Source of the DNA: CAVVZJ01 sp963752755
GTDB taxonomy: Bacteria; Planctomycetota; Planctomycetia; Isosphaerales; Isosphaeraceae
Direction of reading: 5' to 3'
Assembly (NCBI GenBank): GCA_963752755.1
Contig: CAVVZJ010000001.1
Location: 496,001 to 560,000 of the forward strand
DNA: 64,000 bases
Shown here: piece after piece, positions 30,020-41,353 of the stretch
Layout of the letters: every line of letters begins with the position of its first letter
Numbering within the stretch: position 1 is the stretch's first letter
Made by a program: the position numbers and the translations under genes
The notes under the pieces: generated by a model
What the model saw: the letters and a program-made list of their open reading frames with translations, nothing else
Told to the model about the DNA's origin: nothing
Database searches by the model: none

Positions 30020-30049
30020 TTGACAGGCTTCGTGGCCGGGGGGTGTAAT
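30020..30049 (+). promoter_or_regulatory. Candidate sigma70-type promoter for prkA
   Basis: TTGACA (30020-30025), 18-base spacer, TGTAAT (30044-30049). It lies about 290 bases before the prkA start, in a 550-base gene-free region (29792-30343). Confidence 0.45.
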
Positions 30050-30343
30050 GATTGTTGACGGCCCGGCGACGGCCCCGAAGAATCCAGCGGGCGACGCCGG
30101 GAGCCGCCTCGCCCGCACTCATGGGCCGGCTGAACGCCTTTCGGCAGCCATCGCCTCGAATCGACGACGCTTCTCCGCCCGGCCCCCTCATCCCCGCGCC
30201 GATTCGACTTTGACAATGAGGACTCGCCTCGTCACGAGGACCCTTCCCCCACGCGCGGGCCCAGCGCCCGGACCGTGACCGGTCCCGAGCCCCCTCGCGT
30301 GCGCAGCGCCCGACGGATCCACCGTACAGGAGGGACACTCCAC

Positions 30344-32402
<2,059 letters not shown>

Positions 32403-32465
32403 CCCCAGGCAACTCGCCGGCGCGATCCCCCGATCGCGCCGGCCCATCGAACCGGAGCCACAGTG

Positions 32466-33119
32466 ATGGCCTCCAAGTCCCCGGTCTTCGAGACCCCGCC
32501 CTACGAGCGACAACTCGACGCGAGTTGGGACGCCGCCTTGAGCGAAGGAAGCCGATTCTTCGAAGAACGGAGCGCGGTCCAGGACGCCCTCCGCCGGATC
32601 ACCGGGCGTCTCGAACAGCTCGGGATTCCCTACGCCATCTCCGGCGGCATGGCTCTGTTCCGCCACGGCTTCCGTCGGTTCACCGAGGATCTCCACATCC
32701 TCGTCACCCTCGAGGGGCTCGCTGCGATCCCCGACAATCTCGAAGGACTCGGCTACCTCCCCCGGTTCACCGGCAGCAAGTACCTCCGCGACACCCAGAC
32801 CGGCGTCCGCATCGAATTCCTGGTCACTGGGGATTACCCCGGCGACGGCAAACCCAGGCCCGTCGCCTTCCCCGACCCGACCGAGGTGGCCGTCGATCTC
32901 GGCGGCATCCGCTTCCTCAGCCTGCCGACACTCGTCGAGCTGATACTGGCCTCGGGCATGACCGGTGGCCTCCACCGGATGAAGGCTCTGACCGACGTCG
33001 TGGCTTTGATCGAGACGCTTCGCATGCCCCGCGACTTCGCCGACCAGTTGAATCCGTTCGTCCGCGACAAGTTCCTCGAACTCTGGGATGGTGTCCAGCA
33101 AGCCCCACGCGAGCCTTGA
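32466..33119 (+). CDS. AbiEii-like nucleotidyltransferase-fold protein
   Basis: 217 residues from ATG 32466 (a GTG at 32463 is also possible). The N-terminal half has the nucleotidyltransferase pattern: LGIPYAISGGMALFRHGFRRFTEDLHILVT. The GG and the Asp-x-Asp position are present but the second Asp is His (EDLH), so catalysis may be altered. The rest (FLSLPTLVELILASGMTGGLHRMKALTDVVALIETLRMP) is the helical part typical of AbiEii/AbiGii toxins. It is inserted between prkA and yhbH. No antitoxin-like partner is adjacent, so a toxin role is unproven. Confidence 0.6.
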   Translation: MASKSPVFETPPYERQLDASWDAALSEGSRFFEERSAVQDALRRITGRLEQLGIPYAISGGMALFRHGFRRFTEDLHILVTLEGLAAIPDNLEGLGYLPRFTGSKYLRDTQTGVRIEFLVTGDYPGDGKPRPVAFPDPTEVAVDLGGIRFLSLPTLVELILASGMTGGLHRMKALTDVVALIETLRMPRDFADQLNPFVRDKFLELWDGVQQAPREP

Positions 33120-33584
33120 AAAAGCCAGGATTCCGCCGACCTCGTCACCCAATGAGTATTGTTTCGAATAGTGGCTCACTTTTCATGGTCCTGACTTCTC
33201 AAAACCGATTCTCCGGAAAACCTCTGACGATTCTCGGAAACATGCGGGCATGGCGCCCGATTGCCTTGGACATCCGAACGGTTTCGGAATACAATTTGCT
33301 GTAGGGGACTGAGCGGGTCTGCCAGCCGGATCGATCAGGCCGTCCCACCGGCCATGACACCCACGCCCGCCCGTCGATTCCTGACAGCGTCTTCCCCCAC
33401 CTTTGATCTTTGGTTTTGAGGATGCCGGACTGCCCAAGTCGCGGGCGAGGCGTGTTGCGCCCGCGGGCAACGAGGGCGGTTCCGGCCAACGGGCGGCCGG
33501 GCCAGGAACCGCGACCCAACGGCCCCGGACGGACCGGCCGCGACGCGCATCGTCAACGCAACCTGACGGCGAGGGACCCAAGCC
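33120..33584. other. Gap before yhbH
   Basis: 465 bases, AT-richer than the coding DNA, without a gene. It carries the promoter candidate at 33266-33295. Confidence 0.4.
33266..33295 (+). promoter_or_regulatory. Candidate promoter for yhbH
   Basis: TTGGAC (33266-33271), 18 bases, TACAAT (33290-33295). It would allow yhbH to be expressed apart from prkA, with a leader of about 280 bases. Confidence 0.45.
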
Positions 33585-34688
33585 GTGGTGCGAAAAATCG
33601 AGCGGGATGCCAACCGGTTCAAGCAGATCGTCCGCGGCAAAATCAAAGAAGATCTGCGCAAATACATTTCCCACGGCGAGATGATCGGCAAGACCGGCGG
33701 CGAGCTGGTCTCGATCCCGATGCCGTCGATCGACATCCCCGAGTTCCGCTACGGCTCACGCGGCTCCGGCGGTGTCGGCCAGGGACCCGGCGAGATCGGC
33801 CAGCCGATCGGTCGCGGCGACGAGGGCGACGGCCCCGGCGGCGCCGGCGAGGCCCCCGGACAGCACATCCTCGAAGTCGAGCTGACACTCGAAGAACTCG
33901 CCGAGATCCTCGGCGAAGGGCTGGAGCTGCCCCGGATCGAGCCCAAGGGGCGCGCCAACATCATCGAGGAGAAGGATAAGTACACCGGCATCCGCCAGAC
34001 CGGACCCGAGAGCCTCCGCCACTTCAAACGCACCTACAAGAAGGCCCTCAAGCGGCAGATCGCCTCCAACCAGTACGATCCGGTCGACCCGGTCGTCATC
34101 CCGGTCCGCGAGGACAAGCTCTACCGCTCCTGGAACCCGGTCCCCTTGCCTCACTCCAACGCCGTCGTCTTCTACCTGATGGACGTCTCCGGTAGCATGA
34201 CCGACGAACAGAAGGAGATCGTCCGCATCGAGGCCTTCTGGATCGACACCTGGCTCAAGAGCCAGTACGACGGCGTCACCACCCGCTACATCATCCACGA
34301 CGCCGTGGCCAAGGAGGTCGATCAGAACACCTTCTACCACACCCGCGAATCCGGCGGCACCCGGATCAGCTCCGCCTACCACCTCGCCAACAAGCTCATC
34401 GACGCCGAACACCCCCCGATCGACTGGAATATCTACGTCCTCCACTTCTCCGACGGCGACAACTGGGGCGAGGACAACCGCCACTGCATCGGCCTCCTGC
34501 GCAACGAGATCCTCCCCAAGGTCAACCTCTTCGGCTACGGCCAGGTCGAGAGCCCCTACGGCTCCGGCGAGTTCTATCGCGAGCTGGAGGAACATTTCGA
34601 GGACGAGCCCAACCTCGCCCTCTCCGAAATCCGTAACAAGGAGGGCATCATGGACTCGATCAAGGAGTTCCTCGGCCGGGGCCGATGA
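33585..34688 (+). CDS. yhbH: YhbH/YeaH family DUF444 protein
   Basis: 367 residues from a GTG at 33585 (a second GTG follows at once). N-terminal RDANRFKQIVRGKIKEDLRKYIS is family-typical, then a Gly/Asp-rich linker (GSGGVGQGPGEIGQPIGRGDEGDG). A von Willebrand A-type domain carries the MIDAS signature DVSGSM near residue 203, with THFSDGDN-like LHFSDGDNWGEDNRHC later. The family is encoded with PrkA and SpoVR and influences stress survival in E. coli. The protein is cytoplasmic. Intact here, unlike prkA. Confidence 0.9.
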   Translation: MVRKIERDANRFKQIVRGKIKEDLRKYISHGEMIGKTGGELVSIPMPSIDIPEFRYGSRGSGGVGQGPGEIGQPIGRGDEGDGPGGAGEAPGQHILEVELTLEELAEILGEGLELPRIEPKGRANIIEEKDKYTGIRQTGPESLRHFKRTYKKALKRQIASNQYDPVDPVVIPVREDKLYRSWNPVPLPHSNAVVFYLMDVSGSMTDEQKEIVRIEAFWIDTWLKSQYDGVTTRYIIHDAVAKEVDQNTFYHTRESGGTRISSAYHLANKLIDAEHPPIDWNIYVLHFSDGDNWGEDNRHCIGLLRNEILPKVNLFGYGQVESPYGSGEFYRELEEHFEDEPNLALSEIRNKEGIMDSIKEFLGRGR

Positions 34689-34709
34689 CTCCGACAGGAG
34701 GGCCACGCG

Positions 34710-35423
34710 ATGGCGACCGCCACCAGGTACTTCCGCGGCACGATCCGGGCCGACGACAGCGTCGGCGACCAGTGCATCGAACTGCGCGAGATCGGCTGGA
34801 AGGGCTACTCCACGATGCTCCGTCTGCGCAGCGAGCGACGACGGCCGCGGATGATCTACCTCGATGGGGACCTGTTCCTCATGTCGCCCTCGCACATCCA
34901 TGAATTCGCCAAGGAGCGGTTTGGCTGGTTCGTCCATGTGGTCGTCGAGGAGTTGGCGATCGACTGCCACCCGGCCGGGCAGACGACCTTCCGGCGGCGG
35001 GCCAAGCGAGGCGGCCTCGAGGGCAATCTGACCTACTACCTGGCCAATGAGCCGCGCGTCCGCGGCAGCGGCGGTCGCGATCTCAACCTCCGCCACGACC
35101 CGCCGCCCGACCTGGCGATCGAGGTCGTCCACACCCACGCCGCCGACGCTGCCGTCGATGTCTATTGCCGCCTCGGTGTGCCGGAACTCTGGCTCTGGGA
35201 GGACGGGAACCTCCGCATTCTCCTGCTCCAGGCCGATGGCCGCTACGCCGAGTCAGCCACCAGCGCCGCCTTCCCGTTCCTGAGCGCCGCCGAGATCACC
35301 GCCTGGATCGCGAAGCCGCAGGATGTCTCCGAGAGCCGATGGAGCATCGAACTGCGCCGCTGGGTCCGGGAAACCCTCCTCCCCCGCGGCCGGGGTGCGG
35401 CCCTCGAAAACCCAACCCCCTGA
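34710..35423 (+). CDS. Uma2-family putative endonuclease
   Basis: 237 residues from ATG 34710. The Uma2 restriction-endonuclease-like pattern is seen: IYLDGDLFLMSPSHIHEFAKERF early, then PPPDLAIEVVHTHAADAAVDVYCRLGVPELWLWEDGNLRI. The usual Glu-x-Lys helix (EKVxxY) lacks its lysine here (AAVDVY), so nuclease activity may be lost. Uma2 genes are hugely multiplied in planctomycetes and cyanobacteria, with unknown roles. It sits inside the prkA-yhbH-spoVR block, 21 bases after yhbH. Confidence 0.8.
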   Translation: MATATRYFRGTIRADDSVGDQCIELREIGWKGYSTMLRLRSERRRPRMIYLDGDLFLMSPSHIHEFAKERFGWFVHVVVEELAIDCHPAGQTTFRRRAKRGGLEGNLTYYLANEPRVRGSGGRDLNLRHDPPPDLAIEVVHTHAADAAVDVYCRLGVPELWLWEDGNLRILLLQADGRYAESATSAAFPFLSAAEITAWIAKPQDVSESRWSIELRRWVRETLLPRGRGAALENPTP

Positions 35424-35443
35424 AACCGAATGAGGCGAACCGC

Positions 35444-35722
35444 ATGGCCGTCTTCCGCGTCCCCTACCCGAGCGACCCCGAGCAACGTCGAGCCTTCTTC
35501 GAGAAGGTCCAGGCGAGGCTCGCCAGCCACGGCACCTGCGACGGCGACTGCAACGCCGGCGCCTTCCACGGCTCGACGCCCATCGGCGAGCTGGCCGGCC
35601 GCTACATCGCTCCGGAAGGGGCCGAGGAGATTGAGATCGAGATCACCAAGAAGCCGTTCATCGTCCCCGCCTCGATGATCGAGTCCGAGACGCGAAAGTT
35701 CGTCGAACAGAACCTGGCCTGA
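35444..35722 (+). CDS. Small hypothetical protein, 92 residues
   Basis: ATG 35444 gives MAVFRVPYPSDPEQRRAFFEKVQARLASHGTCDGDCNAG. It has two Cys in CDGDC, then an acidic beta stretch (GAEEIEIEITKKPFIVPASMIESETRKFVEQNLA). No motif is recognised. It lies 21 bases after the Uma2 gene and 41 before spoVR, so is co-transcribed. Compact length and host-like codons make it a likely real gene. Confidence 0.6.
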   Translation: MAVFRVPYPSDPEQRRAFFEKVQARLASHGTCDGDCNAGAFHGSTPIGELAGRYIAPEGAEEIEIEITKKPFIVPASMIESETRKFVEQNLA

Positions 35723-35762
35723 CCCCATCCCCAAAGGCCCGAGAACCGCGAGGCGAGCGACC

Positions 35763-37325
35763 ATGTCCCTTTCCCTGATGAGCACCGCCCACGACCTGCC
35801 GCCCGACCTCCGAGAACTCCAGGCCGAGATCGAGGCGTACGCCCGTGGCTACGGGCTCGACTTCTACCCGACCATCTTCGAGGTCCTCGACTACGATGAG
35901 CTCTCCGAGATCGCCGCCCTCGGCGGCTTCCCCACCCGCTACCCCCACTGGCGCTTCGGCATGGAGTACGAGCAGCTCGCCAAGGGCTACCGCTACGGAC
36001 TCCAGAAGATCTACGAGATGGTCATCAACAACGACCCCTGCTACGCCTACCTCCTGCGCTGCAATCAGCGGGTCGATCAAAAGCTTGTCATGGCCCATGT
36101 TTACGGCCACAACGATTTCTTCAAGAATAATATTTGCTTCGCCCACACCAACCGTAAAATGATGGATGAGATGGCCAACCACGGCAATCGCATCCGCCGC
36201 CACATGGAACGCTTCGGCGAGGACGTCGTCGAGGACTTCATCGACAGTTGCCTCTCCCTGGAAAACCTCATCGACATCCACTCCACCGCCATCAAGCGTC
36301 GCGATACCCCCGACCGCTACGACTTCCACCCCGACGATGCCGAGGCCGAGCAGGGCGCCCCCAAGTTCCGCTCCAAGGACTACATGGACGCCTACATCAA
36401 CCCGCCCGCCTTCCTCCAGGACCAGGCCCGCAAGCAGGAGGCCGAGAAGCAGAAGTCGAAGAACTTCCCCGAGACCCTCGAGCGCGACGTCCTGCTCTTC
36501 CTGCTCGAACACGCCCCCCTGAACGCCTGGCAGCACGACGTCCTGGCGATCGTCCGCGAGGAAGCGTACTACTTCGCCCCCCAGGGTCAGACCAAGATCA
36601 TGAACGAGGGCTGGGCGTCGTTCTGGCACTCGACGATCATGACCACCAAGACCCTCGACCCCTCCGAGCTGGTCGATTACGCCGACCACCACTCCGGCAC
36701 GATGGCCACCCATCCCGGCCGCCTCAACCCCTACAAGCTCGGCATCGAACTGCTGCGCGACATCGAGGAGCGCTGGAACAAGGGGCAGTTCGGCCCCGAG
36801 TGGGAAGCCTGCGACGATTACCAGACCAAGCTCAACTGGGACAAACAGGTCGGCCTCGGCCGCCAGAAGATCTTCGATGTCCGCAAGATCCACAGCGACG
36901 TGACCTTCATCGACACCTTCCTCACCCCTGAGTTCTGCCGCCGCCACCGCCTCTTCAGCTTCCGCTACAACGACAACCACGAGCTTTACGAGATCGAGAG
37001 CCGCGAATTCAAGAAGATCAAGGATCGCCTGCTCTTCAGCCTCACGAACTTCGGGCAGCCGATCATCCGGGTCAAGGACGGCAACTTCAAGAACCGCGGC
37101 GAACTCTACCTCACGCAGGAGCACTTCGGCGTGGACCTGAAACTCGACCACGCGCAGGACACGCTCCGCCACCTGCACCGCCTCTGGACCCGACCGGTCC
37201 ACCTGGAGACGGTCCTCGAAGGCCGTCCGACGCTCCTATCATTCGACGGGTCGGATCACACGATCCGCCCGCTGGGAGGGACAATCCATGAGCCTGAGCC
37301 GACAAATCGCCGCCGCGCTGGATGA
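35763..37325 (+). CDS. spoVR: SpoVR family protein
   Basis: 520 residues. Hallmark sequences are all present: MSTAHDLPPDLRELQAEIEAYARGYGLDFYPTIFEVLDYDEL, GGFPTRYPHWRFGMEYEQLAKGYRYGLQKIYEMVINNDP, MAHVYGHNDFFKNN, and the C-terminal EGWASFWHSTIMT. These match SpoVR/YcgB, which accompanies PrkA and YhbH and affects sporulation or stress traits in other bacteria. The reading frame is intact. It overlaps the next gene by 38 bases. The C-terminus ends EPEPTNRRRAG. Confidence 0.92.
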   Translation: MSLSLMSTAHDLPPDLRELQAEIEAYARGYGLDFYPTIFEVLDYDELSEIAALGGFPTRYPHWRFGMEYEQLAKGYRYGLQKIYEMVINNDPCYAYLLRCNQRVDQKLVMAHVYGHNDFFKNNICFAHTNRKMMDEMANHGNRIRRHMERFGEDVVEDFIDSCLSLENLIDIHSTAIKRRDTPDRYDFHPDDAEAEQGAPKFRSKDYMDAYINPPAFLQDQARKQEAEKQKSKNFPETLERDVLLFLLEHAPLNAWQHDVLAIVREEAYYFAPQGQTKIMNEGWASFWHSTIMTTKTLDPSELVDYADHHSGTMATHPGRLNPYKLGIELLRDIEERWNKGQFGPEWEACDDYQTKLNWDKQVGLGRQKIFDVRKIHSDVTFIDTFLTPEFCRRHRLFSFRYNDNHELYEIESREFKKIKDRLLFSLTNFGQPIIRVKDGNFKNRGELYLTQEHFGVDLKLDHAQDTLRHLHRLWTRPVHLETVLEGRPTLLSFDGSDHTIRPLGGTIHEPEPTNRRRAG

Positions 37326-37776
37326 CCTGTCGGCCATCAGCGCCACGCCTCACGACCTCACGGCCGAATCGGGCCCGCACCGCTTGACCCTCTCTGTCCG
37401 GCTCGCCAGCCCGGTCGGTGTCGAGGTCGAGGCCCTGGAGTTCGCCGTCCACGATCCCTCACGCCCCGAGCGCTCGCTCGACGACCTCCGCGCCTGGGCC
37501 AACCGCGTCGCCGATCGCGTCACCTACCTGATGGAGCCGCTCGTCCTGCTGGAAGTCGATGCCGATGGCGGCCAGGCCGAACTCCGGAGCCGCAACCCCA
37601 CCGCCCGCGACGGCCGGCGCGCCTACTACGAGGTCCGGTTGCACCGCCAGGGCACCCTTCGTTTGCACCGCGTCGCCTTCGACGAGGCCGACCACAAGCG
37701 ACGCGAGACCCACTTCCAGCTCAGTCGCGAGGTGCTCGAACGCCTGACCGACGACCTGGTCGCTACCGCCGGCTGA
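37288..37776 (+). CDS. Hypothetical protein coupled to spoVR
   Basis: 162 residues from ATG 37288, overlapping the spoVR 3' end. Sequence MSLSRQIAAALDDLSAISATPHDLTAESGPHRLTLSVRLA, then VEVDADGGQAELRSRNPTARDGRRAYYEVRLHRQGTLRLHRVAFDEADHKRR. It is alpha/beta with many charged residues, without signal or membrane segment. The overlap and short C-terminal fit suggest a true operon member. No family is recognised. Confidence 0.65.
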   Translation: MSLSRQIAAALDDLSAISATPHDLTAESGPHRLTLSVRLASPVGVEVEALEFAVHDPSRPERSLDDLRAWANRVADRVTYLMEPLVLLEVDADGGQAELRSRNPTARDGRRAYYEVRLHRQGTLRLHRVAFDEADHKRRETHFQLSREVLERLTDDLVATAG

Positions 37777-37894
37777 GCCGCATCATCGCGCCGATCAGCC
37801 AGGGCCGGGCGGCTTCTCCGTGACGCCGACCCGGCCTGGTTCTGGCGGAAATGTCAGGAAGCTTGCCATCCCCCGTTGGGCGATCCAAAGATCG

Positions 37895-39055
37895 TCACAC
37901 CGCGACCTCGGTGATCGCGGTCGGCGGGTTGATCAACCGGGGCGCAGGCGCCGATCGTTCCCAGCGTCGGCTGAGTCGTTTGCCGATCGCGATGCAAGGT
38001 CGCTCGAAGTAGAACGTCGAGAGGTGGGCCAGGCCGAATGTGATCGCAAGACCAATCGGGCATTTCAACAGATATTTCATCGACGTGCCGCCCGAGGCCA
38101 GCCAGCCGAACCTCGTGATCGGGTGGATGACGTAAAGGGCATACGAGATCTCGGCAATGTACCGCATCGGCCGCGAGCTGAGCGGGACCCCGAGCCAGCT
38201 CGGAGCGAACAGCAGCCGACCCACCAGCGCGGCGGCCAGGTACGGCCGCAAGTACAGCAGCGGACCGCCAAGCGGATGGCTCCCGGCCACAAACGCAACG
38301 GCCAGCAGGACCACCGGCACTCGACCAATCGCGCGGGACACCCAGCGGCCGAACCGTCCAAGCCGGTCCGACCAGATCAGGGCCAGGCTCACCCCCGCCA
38401 GAATTTCATCAACACGCAGATGTGTGATAATAGAATACTTGCAACCGATCCAGGCCCGGTTCGCCGTCACCAGCAGTCCCATGATCGACAGCAGCGGTAA
38501 CCCCCTCGCGCCGAACGCCAGCGTCACCAGCGCCGCCGCCAGGTAAAAGTGGACCTCGACGCAGAGGCTCCAGAACGGGCTCGTCAGCGGCGTCAAGTAC
38601 GGGTGCTGGTAGTTGATCGTGTAGAACAGGGTATTGGTGAAGAAAGTGCCCGACTTCTGCTGCACGCTGAGGTAGATCAGCGTCGCGAGCCAGGCTAACG
38701 GGACGATCCGGGCGAATCGGCGGATCAGAAAGGATGGCACGCTCGGGTGTCGGAGCAGTGTCGTCGTGATGAGGAAACCCGAGAGTGTGAAGAATAACGC
38801 CATGCCCATCAGGCCCGCGCAGGTGTTCAGCAACCAGCTCTTCGGGCCGACCGGGAACAGATGGCAGGCCAGCACAAGCAGGATGCTGACGGCCCGCACA
38901 CCGTCGAGGACCTCCAGTCGGTGCGGGTGCGAGACCGTCGCCCCGGACCCGTTCGGCGAGCCCTGGGCGTGCGACACCGCACCCGTCGGCGAAGGACTTC
39001 GGATCTCGTCCATCCGGTCACGCTCCTCAACGGGATTCGGATCAGGGAGAAACAT
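37895..39055 (-). CDS. Acyltransferase family 3 membrane protein
   Basis: 386 residues from ATG 39055 (ATG 39013 is also possible). About ten hydrophobic helices run through the protein. The motif LDGVRAVSILLVLACHLFPVG with the conserved early Arg/His marks acyltransferase-3 (OafA/NodX-like) enzymes. Family features follow: GFLITTTLLRHPSVPSFLIRRFARIVPLAWL and SFWSLCVEVHFYLAAALV. They O-acylate sugars of surface polysaccharides from acyl-CoA or similar donors. The donor and acceptor here are unknown. The 37777-37894 gap separates it from a convergent gene. Confidence 0.85.
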   Translation of the reverse strand: MFLPDPNPVEERDRMDEIRSPSPTGAVSHAQGSPNGSGATVSHPHRLEVLDGVRAVSILLVLACHLFPVGPKSWLLNTCAGLMGMALFFTLSGFLITTTLLRHPSVPSFLIRRFARIVPLAWLATLIYLSVQQKSGTFFTNTLFYTINYQHPYLTPLTSPFWSLCVEVHFYLAAALVTLAFGARGLPLLSIMGLLVTANRAWIGCKYSIITHLRVDEILAGVSLALIWSDRLGRFGRWVSRAIGRVPVVLLAVAFVAGSHPLGGPLLYLRPYLAAALVGRLLFAPSWLGVPLSSRPMRYIAEISYALYVIHPITRFGWLASGGTSMKYLLKCPIGLAITFGLAHLSTFYFERPCIAIGKRLSRRWERSAPAPRLINPPTAITEVAV

Positions 39056-39462
39056 GACGCGTCTCGCTCGTCGGTGCGTTGGTGGTCCACCTCGCGACCA
39101 GGGCTGGACATCGCTTGATGACGTGAAGAATGCCAGATCGCCCGGAAGCGTGGCCTGCCGGCTGGGCTCCGCCTACCGATCTTCGGTGCCGCTCTGTAGC
39201 CCGACGATGTTTAACGAACTAAATCGAACGATTCGATGTTTCTTTGTCATCCTTTTCCAACTTCCCGGATCTATTAAATCCCCCGCGTGTCAACATTTCA
39301 AGAGAATCCCGGTCGCCTGTTGCCTCGGATCGACGTCGTCGTGCGCATCCGCCAGGGTCGGAGCCCGTTGGAGGTGGCTGCCACCCGTGCTAGAATCAAC
39401 CTTGAGGTCCTGGGTGTCTGGGGCCGAAGAACGAAAAGGCGCCTTCGAGTCCGCTCAGCCCG
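39056..39462. other. Intergenic region upstream of ppa
   Basis: About 400 bases between divergent genes. It includes an AT-rich block at 39210-39290 with the short palindrome noted separately; no gene seen. Confidence 0.4.
39223..39237. promoter_or_regulatory. Short palindrome, possible operator
   Basis: ATCGAA-CGA-TTCGAT, perfect six-base arms with a three-base spacer, in an AT-rich segment between the divergent acyltransferase and ppa genes. A regulator site is possible but unproven. Confidence 0.3.
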
Positions 39463-40005
39463 ATGATCCACCCCTGGCACGACGTCACCCCCGGCGAGCA
39501 CCTGCCGCAGGAGTTCCTCGCGATCGTCGAGATCCCGATGGGCTCCAGCGTCAAGTACGAACTCGACAAGCAGACCGGCCTCCTGAAAATGGACCGTGTC
39601 CTCTACTCGGCCGTCTATTACCCGGCCAATTATGGCTTTATTCCCCAGACCTACGCCGAGGACGATGACCCGCTCGACGTCCTGGTGCTCTGCCAGGAAG
39701 CCCTGGCCCCGATGACCCTGGTCAAGGCCCGCGTCATCGGCCTGATGACGATGGTCGATGCCGGCAAGAAGGACCACAAGATCCTCGCCGTCGCCACCGA
39801 CGACCCCGAGTTCAACGCCTACACCGAGGCTTCCGAATTGCCCCCCCACCGGCTCCAGATGCTTCGCCGCTTCTTCCTCGACTACAAATTCCTCGAAGGC
39901 AAGTCCGTCGAGGTCGATCAGATCCTGGCCTCCGAAACCGCCTTGCCGGTCATCGAGGACGCCCTCCAGCGCTACAGCACGGCCCGCCGCCGCGGCTTCC
40001 GTTGA
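39463..40005 (+). CDS. ppa: Inorganic pyrophosphatase (family I)
   Basis: 180 residues, the usual family I length. It hydrolyses pyrophosphate, pulling biosynthetic reactions forward. Signatures: VEIPMGSSVKYELDKQTGLL, VYYPANYGFIPQTYAEDDDPLDVLVL (the DDDPLDVLV metal site), and GLMTMVDAGKKDHKILAV. The Lys, Tyr and Asp ligands are all present. Cytoplasmic. Start ATG 39463. Stands alone with its own upstream region. Confidence 0.95.
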   Translation: MIHPWHDVTPGEHLPQEFLAIVEIPMGSSVKYELDKQTGLLKMDRVLYSAVYYPANYGFIPQTYAEDDDPLDVLVLCQEALAPMTLVKARVIGLMTMVDAGKKDHKILAVATDDPEFNAYTEASELPPHRLQMLRRFFLDYKFLEGKSVEVDQILASETALPVIEDALQRYSTARRRGFR

Positions 40006-40123
40006 GGCAAGCCGTGGCCCACATCTCGCCTTGCCCCCGCTCGCCCGTCCGCTACGATAACACCGGCCGGATCACGTGACCTGGCCAGGGATCGTGGCGA
40101 ACGCGCCAGGAGGGCGACCAGCG

Positions 40124-40887
40124 ATGACGGTTTACGACGCGGCCATGGTCGGCGTGATGCTCCTCGGCATGCTCTGGGCGCCTGGCGCGGGATCACCTGG
40201 CAGGTCGCCAGCATCGCCTCGCTGGTGGTCGGCTACCTGGTCGCCTCGCCGGCCTCGGCGCAGCTCGCCCCGCACTTCCCGGGCGAGCCGGTTGTCGCGC
40301 GGGCGTTGGCGATGCTGGCCGTCTACGCGGCCGTCTCGGGCGGGATCTTCCTCGCCGCCTGGGCCGTGCGGACGACCCTCCGCCGCTTGCAGTTCGAGGC
40401 GTACGACCGCCACCTCGGCATGGTGCTCGGCGGCCTCGAAGGGGCCTTCTTCGGCGTCGTGGCGACCCTCTTCGTCGTCAGCCTCGCCCCTCAGACCCGC
40501 GCCCCGATCTTCGCCAGCCCGACCGGCCGGCTCGTCGGTCAGGCCATGCAGGCCGTCGGACCCGCCTTGCCCGCCGAGGCCCGGAATGTGCTGGCCCCGT
40601 TCTGGTCCGACACCCCCAACACGACACCCCCGGTCGCCCGCACCGATTCCCGGACCGACGCGAACTCCGCCCCGACCGTCCTCCGCGACGAGCTCTCCGA
40701 CCTCGGACGCTCCGCCGGCCAGGCGGTCGAACGCTCGATCGACTCGGGCGAGACCTCCGGCCTCCGCGGACTGATCCGCGAGGGCCGCGACCGCTTCGGA
40801 CGCGCCGCCGGGCGCGTCGTGGAAGACCAATTCTCACGGATCAGCCGCGATGCCTCCTCAGCCGCCCCAAACGCTCGACGTCGGTGA
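40124..40887 (+). CDS. CvpA-family membrane protein (one -1 frameshift)
   Basis: Start ATG 40124 (MTVYDAAMVGVMLLGMLW) follows GGAGGGCGA. Near 40170 one base is missing, so reading moves to AWRGITWQVASIASLVVGYLVASP and on. Four helices follow the CvpA pattern, including RALAMLAVYAAVSGGIFLAAW and FEAYDRHLGMVLGGLEGAFFGVV. The long C-terminal tail is polar (SDTPNTTPPVARTDSRTDANS). CvpA proteins are linked to colicin V secretion and envelope stress in enterics; the role here is unknown. This is one of few shifts that is a lost rather than gained base. Confidence 0.8.
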
Positions 40888-41086
40888 CGCCATCGAAATT
40901 AACCTTACCCAGGTTCTCAAGCTTGCCAACCTCGCCGAGAACGGCGGCCACGCCAAGGCCCTGATCGCCGAGGGACAGGTCCGCGTCAACGGCGAGGTCG
41001 AACTCCGCAAGCGCCGGAAGATGGCCGTCGGCGACCGCGTCGAGGTCGATGGGGAGCCTCCCCTCGTCCTGGTCCGCTCCTCGTAG
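40850..41086 (+). CDS. Small S4-domain RNA-binding protein
   Basis: 78 residues from ATG 40850, overlapping the cvpA 3' end by 38 bases. The S4 fold is clear: LTQVLKLANLAENGGHAKALIAEGQVRVNGEVELRKRRKMAVGDRVEVDG, with the N-G-E/RKRRK pattern. It resembles YbcJ-type free-standing S4 proteins that bind RNA. Its stop TAG at 41084 is the first triplet of a repeated terminator hairpin. Confidence 0.85.
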   Translation: MPPQPPQTLDVGDAIEINLTQVLKLANLAENGGHAKALIAEGQVRVNGEVELRKRRKMAVGDRVEVDGEPPLVLVRSS

Positions 41087-41105
41087 GGGGTGGGCAGCAC
41101 GCCGT
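41084..41105 (+). terminator. TAG-hairpin terminator repeat, copy 1
   Basis: TAG stop followed by GGGGTG-GGCAG-CACGCC and a T-rich GTTTTCC. The stem has one G-G mismatch. It is almost the same as the repeat at 48852. Confidence 0.65.
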
Positions 41106-41353
41106 TTTCCTGAGAATTGAGCCGACAGCCCTCTGCACACGCCCCACCATGCGACCGCCGGTCTGGCACGCCTCCTGCTCTCGGACCGACGACGTGCCCC
41201 GATGCCCGGGGCTTGCCCTCGGGACGTCCACAGACTATAGCGTTGCCAGTGACCTGGCTCGCCGGTGAACCACCGACGAACGGGTCCGATCCGGGGAGTC
41301 CCCGAAACGGACTCCCGATCTACTTTGAACTTCAGAACTTAAGGTGATCCATT

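Noticed and set aside
35658..37202. A 514-codon minus-strand frame across 35658-37202
   Set aside because: Antisense of spoVR, with no recognisable domain; the plus-strand SpoVR call is far stronger.
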